Translations under genes and position numbers: made by a program
Notes under the pieces: model-generated
Database searches by the model: none
Told to the model about the DNA's origin: nothing
Seen by the model: the letters and a program-made list of their open reading frames with translations, nothing else
Source of the DNA: Paratinospora sagittata
Lineage: Eukaryota > Streptophyta > Magnoliopsida > Ranunculales > Menispermaceae
NCBI GenBank assembly: GCA_035771175.1
Contig: CM069589.1
Span: forward strand, 29,468,201-29,532,200
Reading direction: 5' to 3'
Length of the DNA: 64,000 bases
In this document: positions 18,969-31,673 of the stretch, piece by piece
Numbering within the stretch: position 1 is the first letter of the stretch
How the letters are laid out: each line of letters starts with the position of its first letter

Positions 18969-20663
18969 AATTCCCCCAAACTTAGACTTTGATCGCCTCG
19001 AGCAAAGAGAAAAATTGAAGTTGAACAAAGAAACATCTCACATATTCCAGAACGAACAAAGATTTAACTTACAACAATTTGATTCTCATGATCTCAAAGA
19101 CAACATGCATTTCATCCAATCATAACTCAAGGGAAACTTTGAAAGTTTAAACTTGTTTGTTTGGAATTTCAACCTACCAAACCATGCATTATCTTCTATC
19201 CTCATTGACAAACAAGTGAAAGAAATAATTTACATGACCACTCATAAATCATATAGATCAATGCAAGCAAGATAGAAAATATGATCTCACAAGACAAAAC
19301 ATGAACTACATATACTTGCTTTTCACATTTCTCTCCACTAATGTAGGTCTCACACCAATTAAGATCAATAGGGCTTTATTAAGTTTGTATTGTAAGGACA
19401 AGTGTAAGGGTATGACATCATGGATAAAATGAAGCTCAATATAACCAAAACATCTTTGATACATAACACTTTTACACATCCCATGCCTTACAAAATGAAC
19501 CAAACCCAACACATTATCCAAAACAGGAATTTCAACTCTTTTCATTTGTATTACCTCCAACATACCCCCAAACTTATTCATTTCATTCATTGATGAAGAA
19601 AAATACTTTTTCTTTTCATTCTTTTCATTCTGCATCTTCTCATTTTCTTCCTTCTACTCATTTTGAATCTTTTCTCGTCACCTTCACTTCACATTTTTAT
19701 TCCATAACACGTTTATACAAAATTTCCCATGAAAAACAATTCAACCCATTACAATTCACATTCTTTCAAAGAGTTAAGGATGCAAGGGTGAAAAATAGAG
19801 AAAATTCAATCAAAGCCTTGGCTACTCATTTTAGGTGACAAAGAACAATGTATAAGGCTCAAAATAGGGTAACTAGTGGTAATTCAATAGCTTGGTAGGC
19901 TTTATGGCTCAATCTATCTAAACATGGCCAAAATCATATTTCTCATGGTGTGATTCCTAGGATTTCGCCTCAAGAAATGATCAAACAAGTTTTAGAGTTT
20001 AGTTTGAAAAGTGAGATTTAATGATGCTTAACTTGCAAAATCTTAATTTAAAAAGTAAGTGGAACACATGATCATGATTTCATACTCAAAAGTCAACAAG
20101 AATGTCCAATAAACATGGCAAAGCAAATCAAGCACACAGACTTAAGAGTACTTTTTAATTGTTCAAAAATCATGTTCAGAAATGAGTGCTAATCCTATCA
20201 TAGATCATCCATACAAGATCAAATCAAATAGATGTTCATAAAGGAATATGGATTTATTCATGGATCTAGACTCATCAAAAACAAAAATTTTCACCAAAAT
20301 TGCAACAAAATGGACTCAACTTTTTCACTAAGACAAAAATTGTAAACTCTCCCCCCAAACTTAAAGTTGGCATTGTCCTCGATGCAAAACATCCATAAAG
20401 CAAGATAAAGAGTTAAAAAATAACAAAACTCCCCTATGGGTAGAGGCTTCCACAATGATTCTCCTTCTCTTGGCATTGATGAGGACCCCCAAACTTGAAT
20501 GAATACCTGGGGAATGACAAAAGAGATGTCATTAGTGAAAAAGAAAATTCAACTTCTATACTACAATGACTAGAAATAAAACAAAACATAAAATCTAAAA
20601 TCAGTTGGGTTAGCTCCCAACGAGAGCTTCTTTGTACTCTATAGCTAGACTTTCTCTTTTCTC
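18969..20663 (-). other. Athila 3' non-coding region with polypurine tracts
   Basis: The minus strand has AAGTTTGGGGG right before the 3' LTR (PPT, 18973-18983 on plus as CCCCCAAACTT). The same 11-mer is repeated at 19565-19575, 20352-20362 and 20486-20496. No credible open frame is present; a 109-codon frame at 19306-19635 has no recognisable domain. This is where an env-like ORF would be expected in some Athila lineages; I see none. Confidence 0.65.
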
Positions 20664-21912
20664 TCAAATTGTTTCTTGAAAGAAGAGCGTCTCCCCACTC
20701 TGATCATCAACACCATAGTAATGCTTCAATCGTTGGCCATTAACACAAAAAATATGTCCATCGGTGCATTGGAGTTCAACTACTCCATAAGGAAAGACTT
20801 TGGCAATTTGAAAAGGACTTGACCATCTTGATTTGAGCTTCTTGGGAAACAATCTCAACAAGGAGTTGTAGAGAAGGACTTGTTGGCCAACTAGGAATTC
20901 CCGCCTTAAAATTTGCTTGGCATGCCATTGCTTTGTTTTCTCTTTGTAGATATTGGCATTCTCATAAGCTTCATTGCAGAACTCCTCCAATTTCATTCAA
21001 TTGAAGCAGTCTTTGTGCACCTGAAGCCCTCATTCAATTGGCCAAAATGCTCTATGCTCAAGCTCAATGGGAAGATGACATGGCTTTCCAAACACAAACA
21101 GGTAGGGGGACATCCCAATTGGAGTTTTGTAGGTTGTACGATACGCCTACAATGCATCATCCAACTTTGGAACCCAATCCTTCCTATTGATGTTGACAAT
21201 CTTCTCAAGAATTTGCTTTACTTCTTTATTAGAAATCTCGGCTTGGCCATTTGATTGAGGATGGGAAGGAAGAAAAAGTTTGTGCTTAACTCCATACTTG
21301 GCAAGAAGAGAGTTGAACAACTTGTTGCAAAAGTGAGATCCTTCATCACTAATGATTGCTCTAGGGGTGCCAAATCTAGTGAAAATGTTCTTTTAAAGGA
21401 ACTTGAGCACCACCCAAGCATCATTAGTTGTAAGAGCAATGTCTTCTACCCATTTTGACACATAATCTACCGCGAACAAAATGTAGGTCTTGCCAAAAGA
21501 AGATAGAATGATCCCATTAAATTGATGCCCCGCACATCAAACAACTCAACCTCCATGATAGGAGTCATGGGAAGCTCATGTTGCCTTAAGATGTTGCCAA
21601 GCCTTTAGCACCAATCATAAGTCTTCACATATGTATAGCAATCACGAAAGAGAGTAGGCCAGTAGAAACCACTTTGAAAGCCGTTCTTGTAGTACCAAAA
21701 TGACCACCATATAGAGATGAATGGCAATCATGAAGTATGCCTTGAATTTCTTCTTCCGGAACACATCTCCTTATGACTTGGTCATTGCACCGCTTGAATA
21801 ACAATGGATCATCCCACATATAGAAATTCACATCATGAGACAAATCCGGAGGCAACACTCCACTAGACAAGTAGTTGACATAGTTTGCGAACCATGGTAG
21901 ATTGGCCTTCAC
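20664..21912 (-). pseudogene. int: Athila integrase (zinc-binding, core and C-terminal parts), broken
   Basis: The N-terminal zinc-binding region is at 21912-21700, with HDCHSSLYGGHFG showing the HHCC-type histidines. The catalytic core (about 21600-21000) is spread over shifted frames. The C-terminal part (20996-20664) reads as a typical Ty3 integrase tail with LKSRWSSPFQIAKVFPYGVV, comparable to a GPY/F-like module, and ends at a stop at 20664. Integrase inserts the element's cDNA in the nucleus. At least two frameshifts separate the three blocks, so no protein can be made. It follows RNase H directly, as usual for Ty3/gypsy. Confidence 0.8.
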
Positions 21913-21921
21913 CTCATAGAC

Positions 21922-22431
21922 TTATTCATCAGGAAAGAGTTCTTGAATTGGGCAATCATCTTTTTTTTCTTCATTTTGCAATCTCGATAAGTGATCCGCC
22001 ACAACATTTTCACTCCCCTTCTTGTCCTTGATCTCAAGATCAAACTCTTGGAGTAACAAGATCCATCTAATCCTTCTAGGCTTGGCATCTTTCCTAACAC
22101 ACAAGTATCGGATAGCCGCATGGTTGGTGTAGACAATCATCTTCGACCCAATTATGTAGGATCGAAATTTGTCACAAGCAAACACCACCGCAAGCAATTC
22201 CTTCTCCGTTGTTGTGTAATTTTCGTGGACATCATCAAAGGTACGACTTGCATAGTAGCTTGCCCGAAACAACTTCTCTCTTCTTTGGCCAAGAACCGCG
22301 CCAACAACATAGTCGCTTGCATCACACATGATCTCAAATGGCTTTTCCCAATTAGGCACCACCATGATAGGAGCAGAAATAAGAGCTTGCTTGAGATGCT
22401 CAAAAGCTTTCACACAATCTTCATTGAACAC
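21922..22431 (-). pseudogene. rnh: Athila RNase H domain
   Basis: An open block of 169 codons includes [15 protein letters not shown] (first catalytic Asp), [20 protein letters not shown] (catalytic Glu) and the tail VVADHLSRL. It is in the same frame as the RT upstream (stops lie between them) and as the integrase N-terminus downstream, so the original gag-pol was one frame here. This domain itself is nearly intact; it would degrade the RNA strand during reverse transcription. Confidence 0.85.
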
Positions 22432-22503
22432 AAAAGGTGGATCCTTCTCAAGTAGATGGCAAAAAGGCTAGGTTATCTTGGAAAAGTCCTTGATAAATCT
22501 TCT

Positions 22504-23649
22504 ATAGAAGCTTGCATGTCCCAAGAAACTTTGTATTCCTTTTATATTTGTTGGTTAAGTGAGCTTCTCAATGGACACAATCTTGGCCCTATCAACCTCT
22601 AATGCTTTTGAAGACACTTTATGGCCAGGTACAATTCCCTCTTGGACCATGAAATGACATTTCTCCCAATTAAGAACCAAATTCTTGTCTTCACATCTTT
22701 GTAACACCAAAGCCAAAATTTTCAAACAGTGATCAAACGAAGAACCAAAAATAGAGAAGTCATCCATGAATACCTCCATAATGTTTTGCACCATGTCAGC
22801 AAAGATAACCATCATACACCTCTGAAATGTTGCTGGAGCATTGCACAAACTAAATGACAATCTTCTGAAGGAAAATGTACCATATGAACAAGTGAAGGTA
22901 GTATTTTCCTGGTCTTCTGGAGCTAATGCAATCTGATTGTAACCTGAGTATCCATCAAGAAAAAAGTAATATTGAAACATGGTGAGTCTGTCTAACATTT
23001 GGTCAATGAAAGGAAAGGGAAAATGATCATTCCTTGTGGCCTTGTTGAAATTTCTATGATTAATACAAACTCTCCATCCAGTTACTTTCTTGGTAGAGAT
23101 CAACTCCTCATTCTAATTTTTCACCACTGTGATGCCACCCTTCATGGGTACAACCTGAATTGGGCTCACCCATGAACTGTCAGAGATGGCATAAATGATC
23201 TTTGCCTTGAGCCATTTAAGGGTTTCGGCCTTCACAACTTCTTTCATGGCCTGGTTCAATCTTCTTTGGTGCTCCATTGTAAGCTTGTACAACTCTTCCA
23301 TCAGAATCTTGTGCGTGCAAATGGTAGGACCGATACCCTTGATATCTGTAATAGACCATCCAATGGAAGACTTGTGCTCTCTAAAGATTCTCAACAATGT
23401 TTCTTCTTGCATTTCTGATAGGGATGATGAAATGAAAATTGGCAAAGTGGACTCGGCTCCCAAAAATGCATATCTCAAATGATTTGGTAATGGCTTCAAC
23501 TTAGATGCGAGAACACTTAACTCTTGAGAAGGAGACGCCTTTTCAATGCTCTCAATCTTCACTTGTGGAGACTCTTCAATAGTCGTTTCAAGAGGCATAA
23601 GATAGTGCTTGTCGTCATCATTTGTCACCAAATTTTCTGGAATGGACAA
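22504..23649 (-). pseudogene. rt: Athila reverse transcriptase
   Basis: Two blocks in one frame are separated by a stop at about 23104-23112. The fingers part includes WVSPIQVVPMKGG (23190-23130), then WRVCINHRNFNKAT, FLDGYSGYNQIALAPED and the catalytic FMDDFS (about 22770-22753). The usual CVDYRKLN block is degenerate, but the two Asp of the active site remain. The first ~100 codons (23649-23350) are the protease-RT linker. Confidence 0.85.
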
Positions 23650-23944
23650 AGCACCTCTCTAGAGGATCCACTAGACTCATCTCAATCTTTATCTCATGGG
23701 TAGCAATGAAGGGTCTTCCAAGTGGAATCTCAACATCTTCCTCCATATTAAGTACTACAAAGTCAACAGGGAAGATAAACTTGTCTACTTTCACCAATAC
23801 ATCTTCCATAATGCCTCTTGGATACGTGGTAAACCGATCCGCCAATTGCAATGATATTGTGGTGGGCTTCACTTCACCTAAATCGAACTTCCTGAAAATA
23901 GACAAAGGCATCAAGTTAATGTTAGCACCAAGATCACATAACAC
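23618..23944 (-). pseudogene. pr: Athila aspartic protease
   Basis: Contains LCDLGANINLMPLSIF, the Athila-type active site (DLGA in place of DSGA/DTGA), followed by strand blocks such as VDFVVLNMEED and IPLGRPFIATHEIKIEM (flap and second loop). It is one frame away from the downstream RT, so a frameshift lies around 23620-23650. It would cleave the Gag-Pol polyprotein. Confidence 0.85.
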
Positions 23945-24022
23945 TTTATTAAATGAAGAAGTACCAATAACACAAGGGATAGTAAAACTCCCTGGATCTT
24001 TGAATTTCTGTGGTAGTTTTTT

Positions 24023-25858
24023 CTATAAGATGGCAATGCATTCTTCTGTCAGCTTGACTGTCTCGAACTCTTCAAGCTTCCTTTTCTTGGACATCACATC
24101 TTTCATAAACTTGGCATAGTTGGGTATTTGTTCCAAATTATTTGCAAAAGGAATGTTGATGTGAATTTTCTTAAAAATATCCAAAAATTTTGCGAACTGA
24201 TCATCAAGCTTTTTTTTTGCAAAACATTGAAGATACGTAATGGGGTTCTTAAGGATAGGCGGGTTGTCCGAAAATGTGATACAGCCGGGTATATAGTCAT
24301 CTTTCTTCACCTCCTTTTCTTTCTCATTGGCAACTCCTTTGCCTTTCTGTAAACTTTCCTCTTCAACTTCTTTTTGAACATCTTCTTGGCCATGCGAGAA
24401 TGATGATGGAATGGATGATGATGAAGATGAACTCGGCTTGTCACTACTTGGTGAAGGAGGATTCTTAACTTCTTTGCCACTTCTCAATTTGATAGCTTTG
24501 CACTGCTCCTTTGGATTGGTCTCTATATTGCTCGGGAAGGAACTTCTTTGTGGAGCATTAATGGACAAGGCTATTTGACCAATTTGGACCTCCAAATTCT
24601 TGATTGAGGAACTCATGTTCCCCATATGAGTCTCAATGTTGCTGACCCGCTGACCCTTGACTCATTCTTCTCAAATTTATTACTCGTCTTTCTAATGAAC
24701 TTGGCTAGAATATCTTCAAGTGGAGTCTTCCTCTCTTGTGCTTGTGGTAGATTAAACCCCGGTGGTTGCAACAAATTTCTATTGTTGGAGTAGGAAAAAA
24801 TTTCATGATTCCTAACCCCCGGATGGTACTGATTTGGCACTTGTGGTCCACCTTGGTTTCCTTTATAGTTGTCTCGGTTCCCTCTATAGTTGTACAATCT
24901 GTTGTTCAAAAACTGTACTTGTTCTTCTTGACCACCAAAACCTTGAGGAACTAAACTTGCTGCTGCAACGGATGCTATAAAAGATGAAAGACTTCCTTGT
25001 AGAGTGGAGACCTTATTAGACAAAGCTACCATGTGATGCAACATACTAGCCATTTGTGCACTTAAAGTTGTCATATGGTCAACCTCACGGATTCCAACCA
25101 CTTTCTTTGTTGGAGCCCGTTCACTTGAGTGCTCATAGGTGTTTGAAGCCATCTCTTCAATCAACATCAGAACCTCATTTGTAGTTTTGCCCAATAATGT
25201 ACCTCCTGCTGCAACATCAACTAATGACCTTGTAGATAAGGTCATGGCATTGTAAAACATCTGGATCTGTAGCCATTCTTGGTACCCATGTTGACGACAT
25301 CTTCTCAGTAGGTCTTTGAATCTCTCCCAAGCCTCATACAAAGACTCAGACTCCAATTGTCTGAACTGACTGACCTCTACTCTTAACTGTGATATCCTTG
25401 CAGGTGTGAAGAACTTCTGAAGGAACTTTTGGATCATATCTTCCTAAGTGGTGATGCTTCCAGGTAGCAAGGATTGGACCCTTGATCTTGCCTTGTTTCT
25501 CAATGAAAATGGGAACAACCTCAACCTTATTTTCTCTTCCGGAACCACATTTATCTTTATTGTGTCACACATCTCCAAAAATGTGTTGATGTGGATTGTA
25601 GGGTCCACCAAACTGATGTTGTTGCACCATGGTGATCAAGGTTGGCTTCAACTCGAAGTTGTTGGCATTGATAAGTAGCCTTGCAATCCCAGAATAATTG
25701 TTGTTCACCACTGGCTTGAAGTAGTCCCTCATAGGTAATTGATTGTTCCTTTCAACCATCTCTTCTTCTTTTGCTCTTCTACCATGTCTTAATCTCCAAA
25801 AAGCTCTCTCAATCTCAGGATCAAGAGGTACAATTTCAACACTTCTCACTCTTTGCAT
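24023..25858 (-). pseudogene. gag: Athila Gag
   Basis: Begins at or near ATG 25858. Recognisable Athila Gag blocks: MRDYFKPVV, FELKPTLITMVQQHQFGG and HINTFLEMCDTIK (crossing a frameshift at ~25570), then PARISQLRVEVSQFRQLESE and ESLYEAWERFKDLLRRCRQHG (25437-25300). A linker rich in Asn/Gln/Gly follows (about 24960-24770), then a coiled-coil-like segment starting MGNMSSSIKNLEVQIGQIAL (24625-24550) and a Ser-rich stretch. At least one stop (about 25438) and two frame changes break it. No CCHC knuckle is seen, which is usual for Athila. Confidence 0.8.
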
Positions 25859-25983
25859 GAACCAGTAAAATCTATCAAGAAAAAGAGAAAAAGAAATTCA
25901 GAAAAATAACAAACAAACAAAAATACCTAAATTAAGATCAAAATCAATCCGTATTGGTATTAATAATAGTAAAATTGGCACTA

Positions 25984-26001
25984 TTCTCGACAACGACGCC
26001 A
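25984..26001 (-). promoter_or_regulatory. Primer-binding site of the Athila element (tRNA-Asp type)
   Basis: Minus strand TGGCGTCGTTGTCGAGAA, six bases inside the LTR end (26008). The family sequence is TGGCGCCGTTGCCGGGGA, so about four substitutions are present. Confidence 0.85.
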
Positions 26002-26163
26002 AAAACTTGATCGTGAGTATTTGTTCCCAAGTGCCGGATTCTCAATTGATAATATAGTCTTAAGGTGAGTTGGGGTATTGTCCACAGAGATAGCTAATTT
26101 TACAATGAAAAATGTCCAAAACTACTAAGACTTTGATTTTATCTAGGTGATCAAAATGGGATG

Positions 26164-29036
26164 TGTAGCACCCGTGCCTTTAGGTGACGTCATTTTGACC
26201 CATAGTGTACCCGTATATGTATTCGTATACGTATGTGTATATGTATTTTTATGCTCCAAACACAAAAGTTCGAGTGTCTTTTCATGATTTTAGGTCATAG
26301 AGAATGCGCATGAAGTTTCGGAACCATCGGAGACCTGTTCGACGTCAAAACATGTCGAAAACGGTGTTTTGGATCCAGTGGAGCTCGCTCCATGGAAGAA
26401 GAAATTTCTGTCACATATTACATCAATGGTTTAAACTCCTAGATCAGTTGTCTGATTGAGCTAAAAGTTTGTCAGCTCATTCCTATCTAAGAGAGCTTCA
26501 TTATGAACGGTGACGATCTTGATCGGAGTTACCTACTGTGAGTTATAAGACTCCAAACACTGTTTCACGAATTTTCAGATTTTCTTACGCAGTTTTGATC
26601 AAACTGTTGGATCTTGTAATCCCACCGTTGAATTGAGTTGCAAGTTTACAAGAATGTTGTTAACTGACTCATGCGACTTTGGAACGGTTACGTTGTTAAA
26701 TTGGTGAGTAGTTTGCATGAAATTGACTATCTAAGTGAAAGTATTGCAACAGCAAAACTGATTTTTTAACAGTTTTTGGCAACTTTTAGTTGTGGGCCCA
26801 AACACTTCTATATAGGCTATTGACTCGGTTTTTTAGCTTGTTTGCACATTTTCCACTTGAGAAAGAGGAGAGAAGTGATGGAGGAGAGAATGGAGGCGAA
26901 AAATTAGGGTTTGGTGGTTTCTTGCTCAAGAACACCTAAGGTTTGCATTTTTCCTCCATTTCTTCCTTGAATTTCTCTATTAGTTGCACGATAGCTTTAT
27001 TTTTAGCATGAGGGTTTCATTTTGATGCATGCATTGTGATGAACCTTGGATGGGTGGAAAACCAAAGCTGGAGTTGAGTCTTGCATGTCACATATGTGTG
27101 ATTAGAGAGTGTTAGGAGTACACTAATGGTGAAGCCCCAACAAGAAACTAGAAGGGTTTAGTTCAAATGACCTATACTTAGTTTATGATCTTAGACTTTT
27201 TCAAAATCTTTGCATGTCAACTATGTGACCTAGTGGCCATTGTGGATGATTCCATGTTGCAAGATCATTAAAATTCATGGCTGAACATGGTGGCCTAGTG
27301 TAAAATTGGCAATATGGCCTATGTATGAAATTTCCAAATTAGGGGTTTTTGATGCTCTTGATATAAAATCTGGAAAATTATGCAATGTAGGTCTAATTGG
27401 ACATGATTAGGGTTGTTTGATGATTGAATTCAGTGGGTTCTCATAATTAACACCCTAAGGTTGACGAATTTTGATCTAGGCTAAGTATTTGACATTTTTC
27501 ATGTACTTTGGTAATTTTGCATGTAATTTGGGGATTTTGCCCAAATTGGGACTTTTCACCCAAAGCAAGTCAATTTATGAAATTGACTTGGGGATTGTTC
27601 AATTGGACCCAAATTGAGTAGAATCATGGGTTTAAAATGTTAGAACATATGTTAAATTGATATGACTTAGTTCATTTTGACCTTATGTTTTATATTGGCC
27701 TAATTGGGGGTTTTGACCAAGACTTAGTCAATTGATGAAATTGACTTGATGTATAGTCTAATTGACCCTAATTATAATTGAATATCATGTATATTAGTGG
27801 TTGGATCATGGGATCACCCTATTACATTCAATTTAGGTTAATCTTAGTTTAATTGAGTCTAAATGATCAAGTTGGGCAATATGGAAATTGGCTCAAGGGG
27901 GTAATCAATTTAGAATCTAATTGACTTTAGATTGGGTTTGAACGTGGGGTTTTGACACACTTTATGACTGATTTTCAGTTGTGTGAACCATGCTATTTTC
28001 AGGTCTTGTGATTGATCTTGAACTCGTTTAGTCAATTGGAGAGTTTTGGCGATTGGATTGGCTAGACTTAGCCAATCAAGTGAGTGTTCTTTTACTTTTG
28101 GATTATTTATATGTGGCATTGTAGTATAGAAATGTTTTAAATGCTTATGTATGATGGTATGCATGTTTTAATATTCCATGAAATTCATTTGAGCATAATT
28201 CATTGGGATGACAATTTGGGTCGAGGCTCCTAGTTGGAATTTCCTCTTTTGGGGAATTCTCGTAAGTCTAGCGGCGATCCCAGTTGTGTACCTGGCAGAG
28301 GGTTTTATGGCTTGTGTATGGGTAGGTTAGTTTAGGCTAATCTTACGTGCTGCACAACCCCAGAAATCCTATTAGGATACGAGTATTGTGTGAGTGTTCA
28401 GGTACTATGTGTAGCGCACCAGCCTTGAACCCCCGTACTCAGGAGGTGTTCGGATTGCATGAGCATAACTACAAATGTTATGCATCGTCTTTTGTATAAT
28501 TTGATCCATTATGTTTGCATGTATGTAATCTATTTCACCATCATGATATTTCAACTGTTTTATGATCTTACCATGTTTTATAAATGCACGTATATGCCAC
28601 TTGTAAATAACATTCACTGAGCCGGCTGTAGCTCACACCTCACCTTCTTCTTTCAGGATCTGATAGAAAAAGGAAAGGGAAGGCTTGATTGCGTAGCGTC
28701 CCTTGTTTTTGTTTCATGTAGGTGTTGTACATTTAATTTTGTAATTTGATAATTATGTACACGATAACACCTAGTATATGTATAATTAACACATAGTTGG
28801 GATGTGTTGGGTTTGTAGTATTTTGTAAACTTTGAAATTTTATATTTGGTAACTTGGAGATGTAATATTTTATTTCATTTATGATCATGTTAGTTGGTTG
28901 TTAAGGATGTACTTTTATTTCTTTTTGGGAATTCGTATATGTATTCGAGAGCTGACGGGACGTCGGGTGTACCGACGGAGGGTATACTCGAAGGTTCCCG
29001 TGTCGGTCATGACGTCACGTAGAGTGGGTCGTGACA
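26164..29036 (+). mobile_element. Solo LTR, 2873 bp, Tekay-like, with TSD GGATG
   Basis: TG...CA ends (TGTAGCACCC and GGGTCGTGACA), flanked by GGATG at 26159-26163 and 29037-29041. Removing it restores the Athila LTR exactly. The length, the ending GGGTCGTGACA and the AG-rich leader suggest a Tekay/Del chromovirus LTR; it is not the same family as 35283 or 51008. TATATA at 26809-26814 is followed by a leader with GAGAGAATGGAGGCG. The orientation call rests on that promoter and the typical ends. No coding sequence. Confidence 0.85.
26809..26814 (+). promoter_or_regulatory. TATA box of the solo LTR
   Basis: TATATA in CTATATAGG, about 60 bp upstream of a purine-rich leader beginning GAGAAAGAGGAGAGAAG. 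Confidence 0.45.
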
Positions 29037-30429
29037 GGATGAGTTATTTTCTAGAATATAAACTAAATAAATCAAGCAAAAATCAAATGTAATTTGGAGA
29101 GAAAACATTGGATTTATAACTCTAGAGTTTTGGTCTAGCTATGTTGTTTTCTTATGATTTCAAAACATTGTGTTGTTGAATTAAATCCTAGATTTATAAA
29201 TCATGAATCCTTAATCATCCAAATCCCTCTCACGAGTAGTACTTTGAAAATCTACCCTTAAGCTAATAACTTTCTGTCCCGAGTGTAAGTTAATAGATCA
29301 AGAATGCTTTTAGTTCTATGATTCATTTTAATGGATTTCAAAGAGATTCATAGGTCTCCCGACACAATATTACTACTCTAGGTTGCAATTTCTTAGACCA
29401 ATTTAATATCACCTTTCCTGAGTGTAAGATATTGAATTTAAGATCAATCAAATAGTGATCAGGAATTTGAAGGCATTAAGCATAGATAATTGCAAATAAA
29501 TCCAGAAAAATAGCTCAGAAACACATAAACAATACTCAAATCATAAGATCCAACATATTTTCATCAAAACCCTAGATCAAAAGTTTAGTTCACACTCAAA
29601 TCCATAGATACAAGATAGAAATTCAAAGAAGAAATCATCTAAACAAACTTTGATTGAAAGTAGAAGTGAAGAAACCTCCTTCTCAAGTGAGAAATCCTCT
29701 TTTTCTTCAAGCTCCAAAACCAGCAACTCCTCCGTATAGCTTCTTCTCTTGCCTATTTTTCTCCTCCTCTCTAATCTAACCTAATTCTAATCGATCTAAT
29801 ATGTGATAAGATACCCTAAACAAGCCCTAAACGAGGCTTAAATACATTAGTGGTAAAAATTCCAAAAATGGCTATGAAAATCAGTCCAAAATACAAAACA
29901 ATTGCACAAGTGAGTTCCTAACGGTGCTGCAGCGTCTAGTTTGTTGTCCACCATCACCTCATTGCCGCATCTAGGCGCCACAGTGCCCAGTCCCTAGTTT
30001 TGCACACTTTTGTGCTTTTGTGTGGTGTTGTGGACTTGGCCAATTTTTGCAACTTTTGGACTTGTTTTTCTTCACTTCTTCTCCACTTTTTGCACATGTT
30101 CTTAGCCTCTTTTGATGCTCATTTGAACCACTTTAAGATCCTTATTTACCCATAGAAAAAAATTATAAACTAAGTGTAAACACAATGAAGTTAATCAAAC
30201 AATCAACTATAAAGAATTGAACTCAAAGTGTATAAATGCTATACTATCAACATGTGAAAAAAATGTGTTTTATTCATGATTAAAAGTTATGAAAACGTAA
30301 GATAAAACCCAAATGAAACTAAAACAACTAAGCATACAACTCATGCAAAAAAACCTAAAAACTAACCAAATTAACCTAAAAATATAACAAATTAACATGC
30401 AAAACAACTAACTAAAACTCAACTTATCA

Positions 30430-31531
30430 ATAAGTATTGGAAAAATTCAGCGCGGAAACACCCATGGGCTAGTTAGATAAGATTTAGAATAAATGCATAA
30501 CATAGCCAATGAGATTTACATGTAGATGGATATATATAAGATGAAACTCTCTGTTAGGCATCTAGACATGTATAAATGAGAATGAGATTTGCTAGATTGG
30601 ATTTGATTCACACGGAATTTGAGCATAGTCAAATTCATCTCAAGATGATAGACATAAACATGATCATAATTATAAGCACGACCTAAAATAATATATGCTT
30701 CATCATGTATTATCAAAACCAGTATAATAATGGGCATATATCAAACACAGAGCATAGGAAAAAAATATCAAGATTCAAGCATGGCCTAGCTATTTTGATT
30801 CTAATTAGATGCAAAAGATGATTTGAAAAGCATAAGGCATCTATAAGAGACCAATTTTCAAAAACATTTGATGTATATAGAATTAGAAATTCAAATGATG
30901 CATCAATGTTATGTATAAATGGAAAGGCATGCCAAAAATGTATAACTATAGGAAAGGGAAATTCTTTCCAATAAGTTAGGCATGTATAAAGATATGAATA
31001 TATGTATAGCCTAAGTCATAGATTCAAGGTAATGCATTTAAAATATATTAATCACGTATCATGCATACTTCAATCATGTAGATGTGAATCATGCATATAA
31101 GTGATTATGTAAATTCAGTACAAGCATGATCATAAACTAATTATGAGAGCATAGGCAAGAGAAAAATATGCAATGCGATCATGGCCTAGCTCTAAACATG
31201 AATTCTAAGACAATATGATAAATTTCAAGCATTTTATAGCCTAGCAAAGTCTTTGTTTTGATTTAAAAGATATGCATGTCATGCAAATGATCAAAAACAA
31301 TATCAAACCATGAATATGATGAATATGAGCCAAATGATATTTCAAGATATCAAGCATATGGGCAACATATTCACATACATATAGGCATTTCAAATCAAAT
31401 TGTGTAGCTCAAGCTATAACATGGAAAATGCAATATGAAAGATGATATATGTACTCATGAACATGACATTCATATTTCATGTGAGTTAATGATCACGAAA
31501 CATATACAAGGTTAAACATGACATACTTATA
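30430..31531 (-). other. Copia internal non-coding DNA (continuation of 17037-17454)
   Basis: AT-rich, no open frame of note. It resembles, diverged and in reverse complement, the internal region near 43300-44200 (e.g. AAACACAGAG, TATTTTGATTCTAAT and GGCATCTAT words occur in the same order). So it is the spacer between coding part and PPT of a large copia element. It ends where Tekay sequence begins at ~31532. Confidence 0.55.
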
Positions 31532-31673
31532 GGCATCCTAGGTTCAGACTGGTATGATGGCCTCACTAGTGGTTTCCTCTCCTGTCCCGATTCTTATTCA
31601 GGCACCGAGTGCACCGAGACCCCCATTCCCACAGACTGCTGGCCGAGGCAGAGGTAGAGGCCGAGGAAGTTAA

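Larger units (their letters stand above)
17455..30429 (-). mobile_element. Complete Athila element with TSD ATAAG, decayed
   Basis: Bounded by 5-bp direct repeats ATAAG at 17450-17454 and 30430-30434. LTRs are 17455-18968 and 26008-30429 (the latter holding a nested solo LTR). Minus-strand order: 5' LTR, tRNA-Asp-type PBS, gag, protease, RT, RNase H, integrase, long non-coding 3' region, PPT, 3' LTR. Every coding part carries stops or frameshifts. No env-like gene is recognisable in the 1.7 kb after integrase, although many Athila relatives have one. The element lies in copia internal DNA. Confidence 0.92.
26008..30429 (-). mobile_element. Athila 5' LTR, interrupted by a solo LTR
   Basis: Pieces 26008-26163 and 29042-30429 align to the left LTR (17455-18968). 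Without the insert it is about 1.54 kb. Confidence 0.9.

Noticed and set aside
19306..19635. Athila env-like gene
   Set aside because: The 109-codon frame shows no signal peptide or transmembrane pattern and no recognisable similarity.
21255..21458. Plus-strand frame opposite Athila integrase
   Set aside because: Antisense of the integrase region, no independent evidence.
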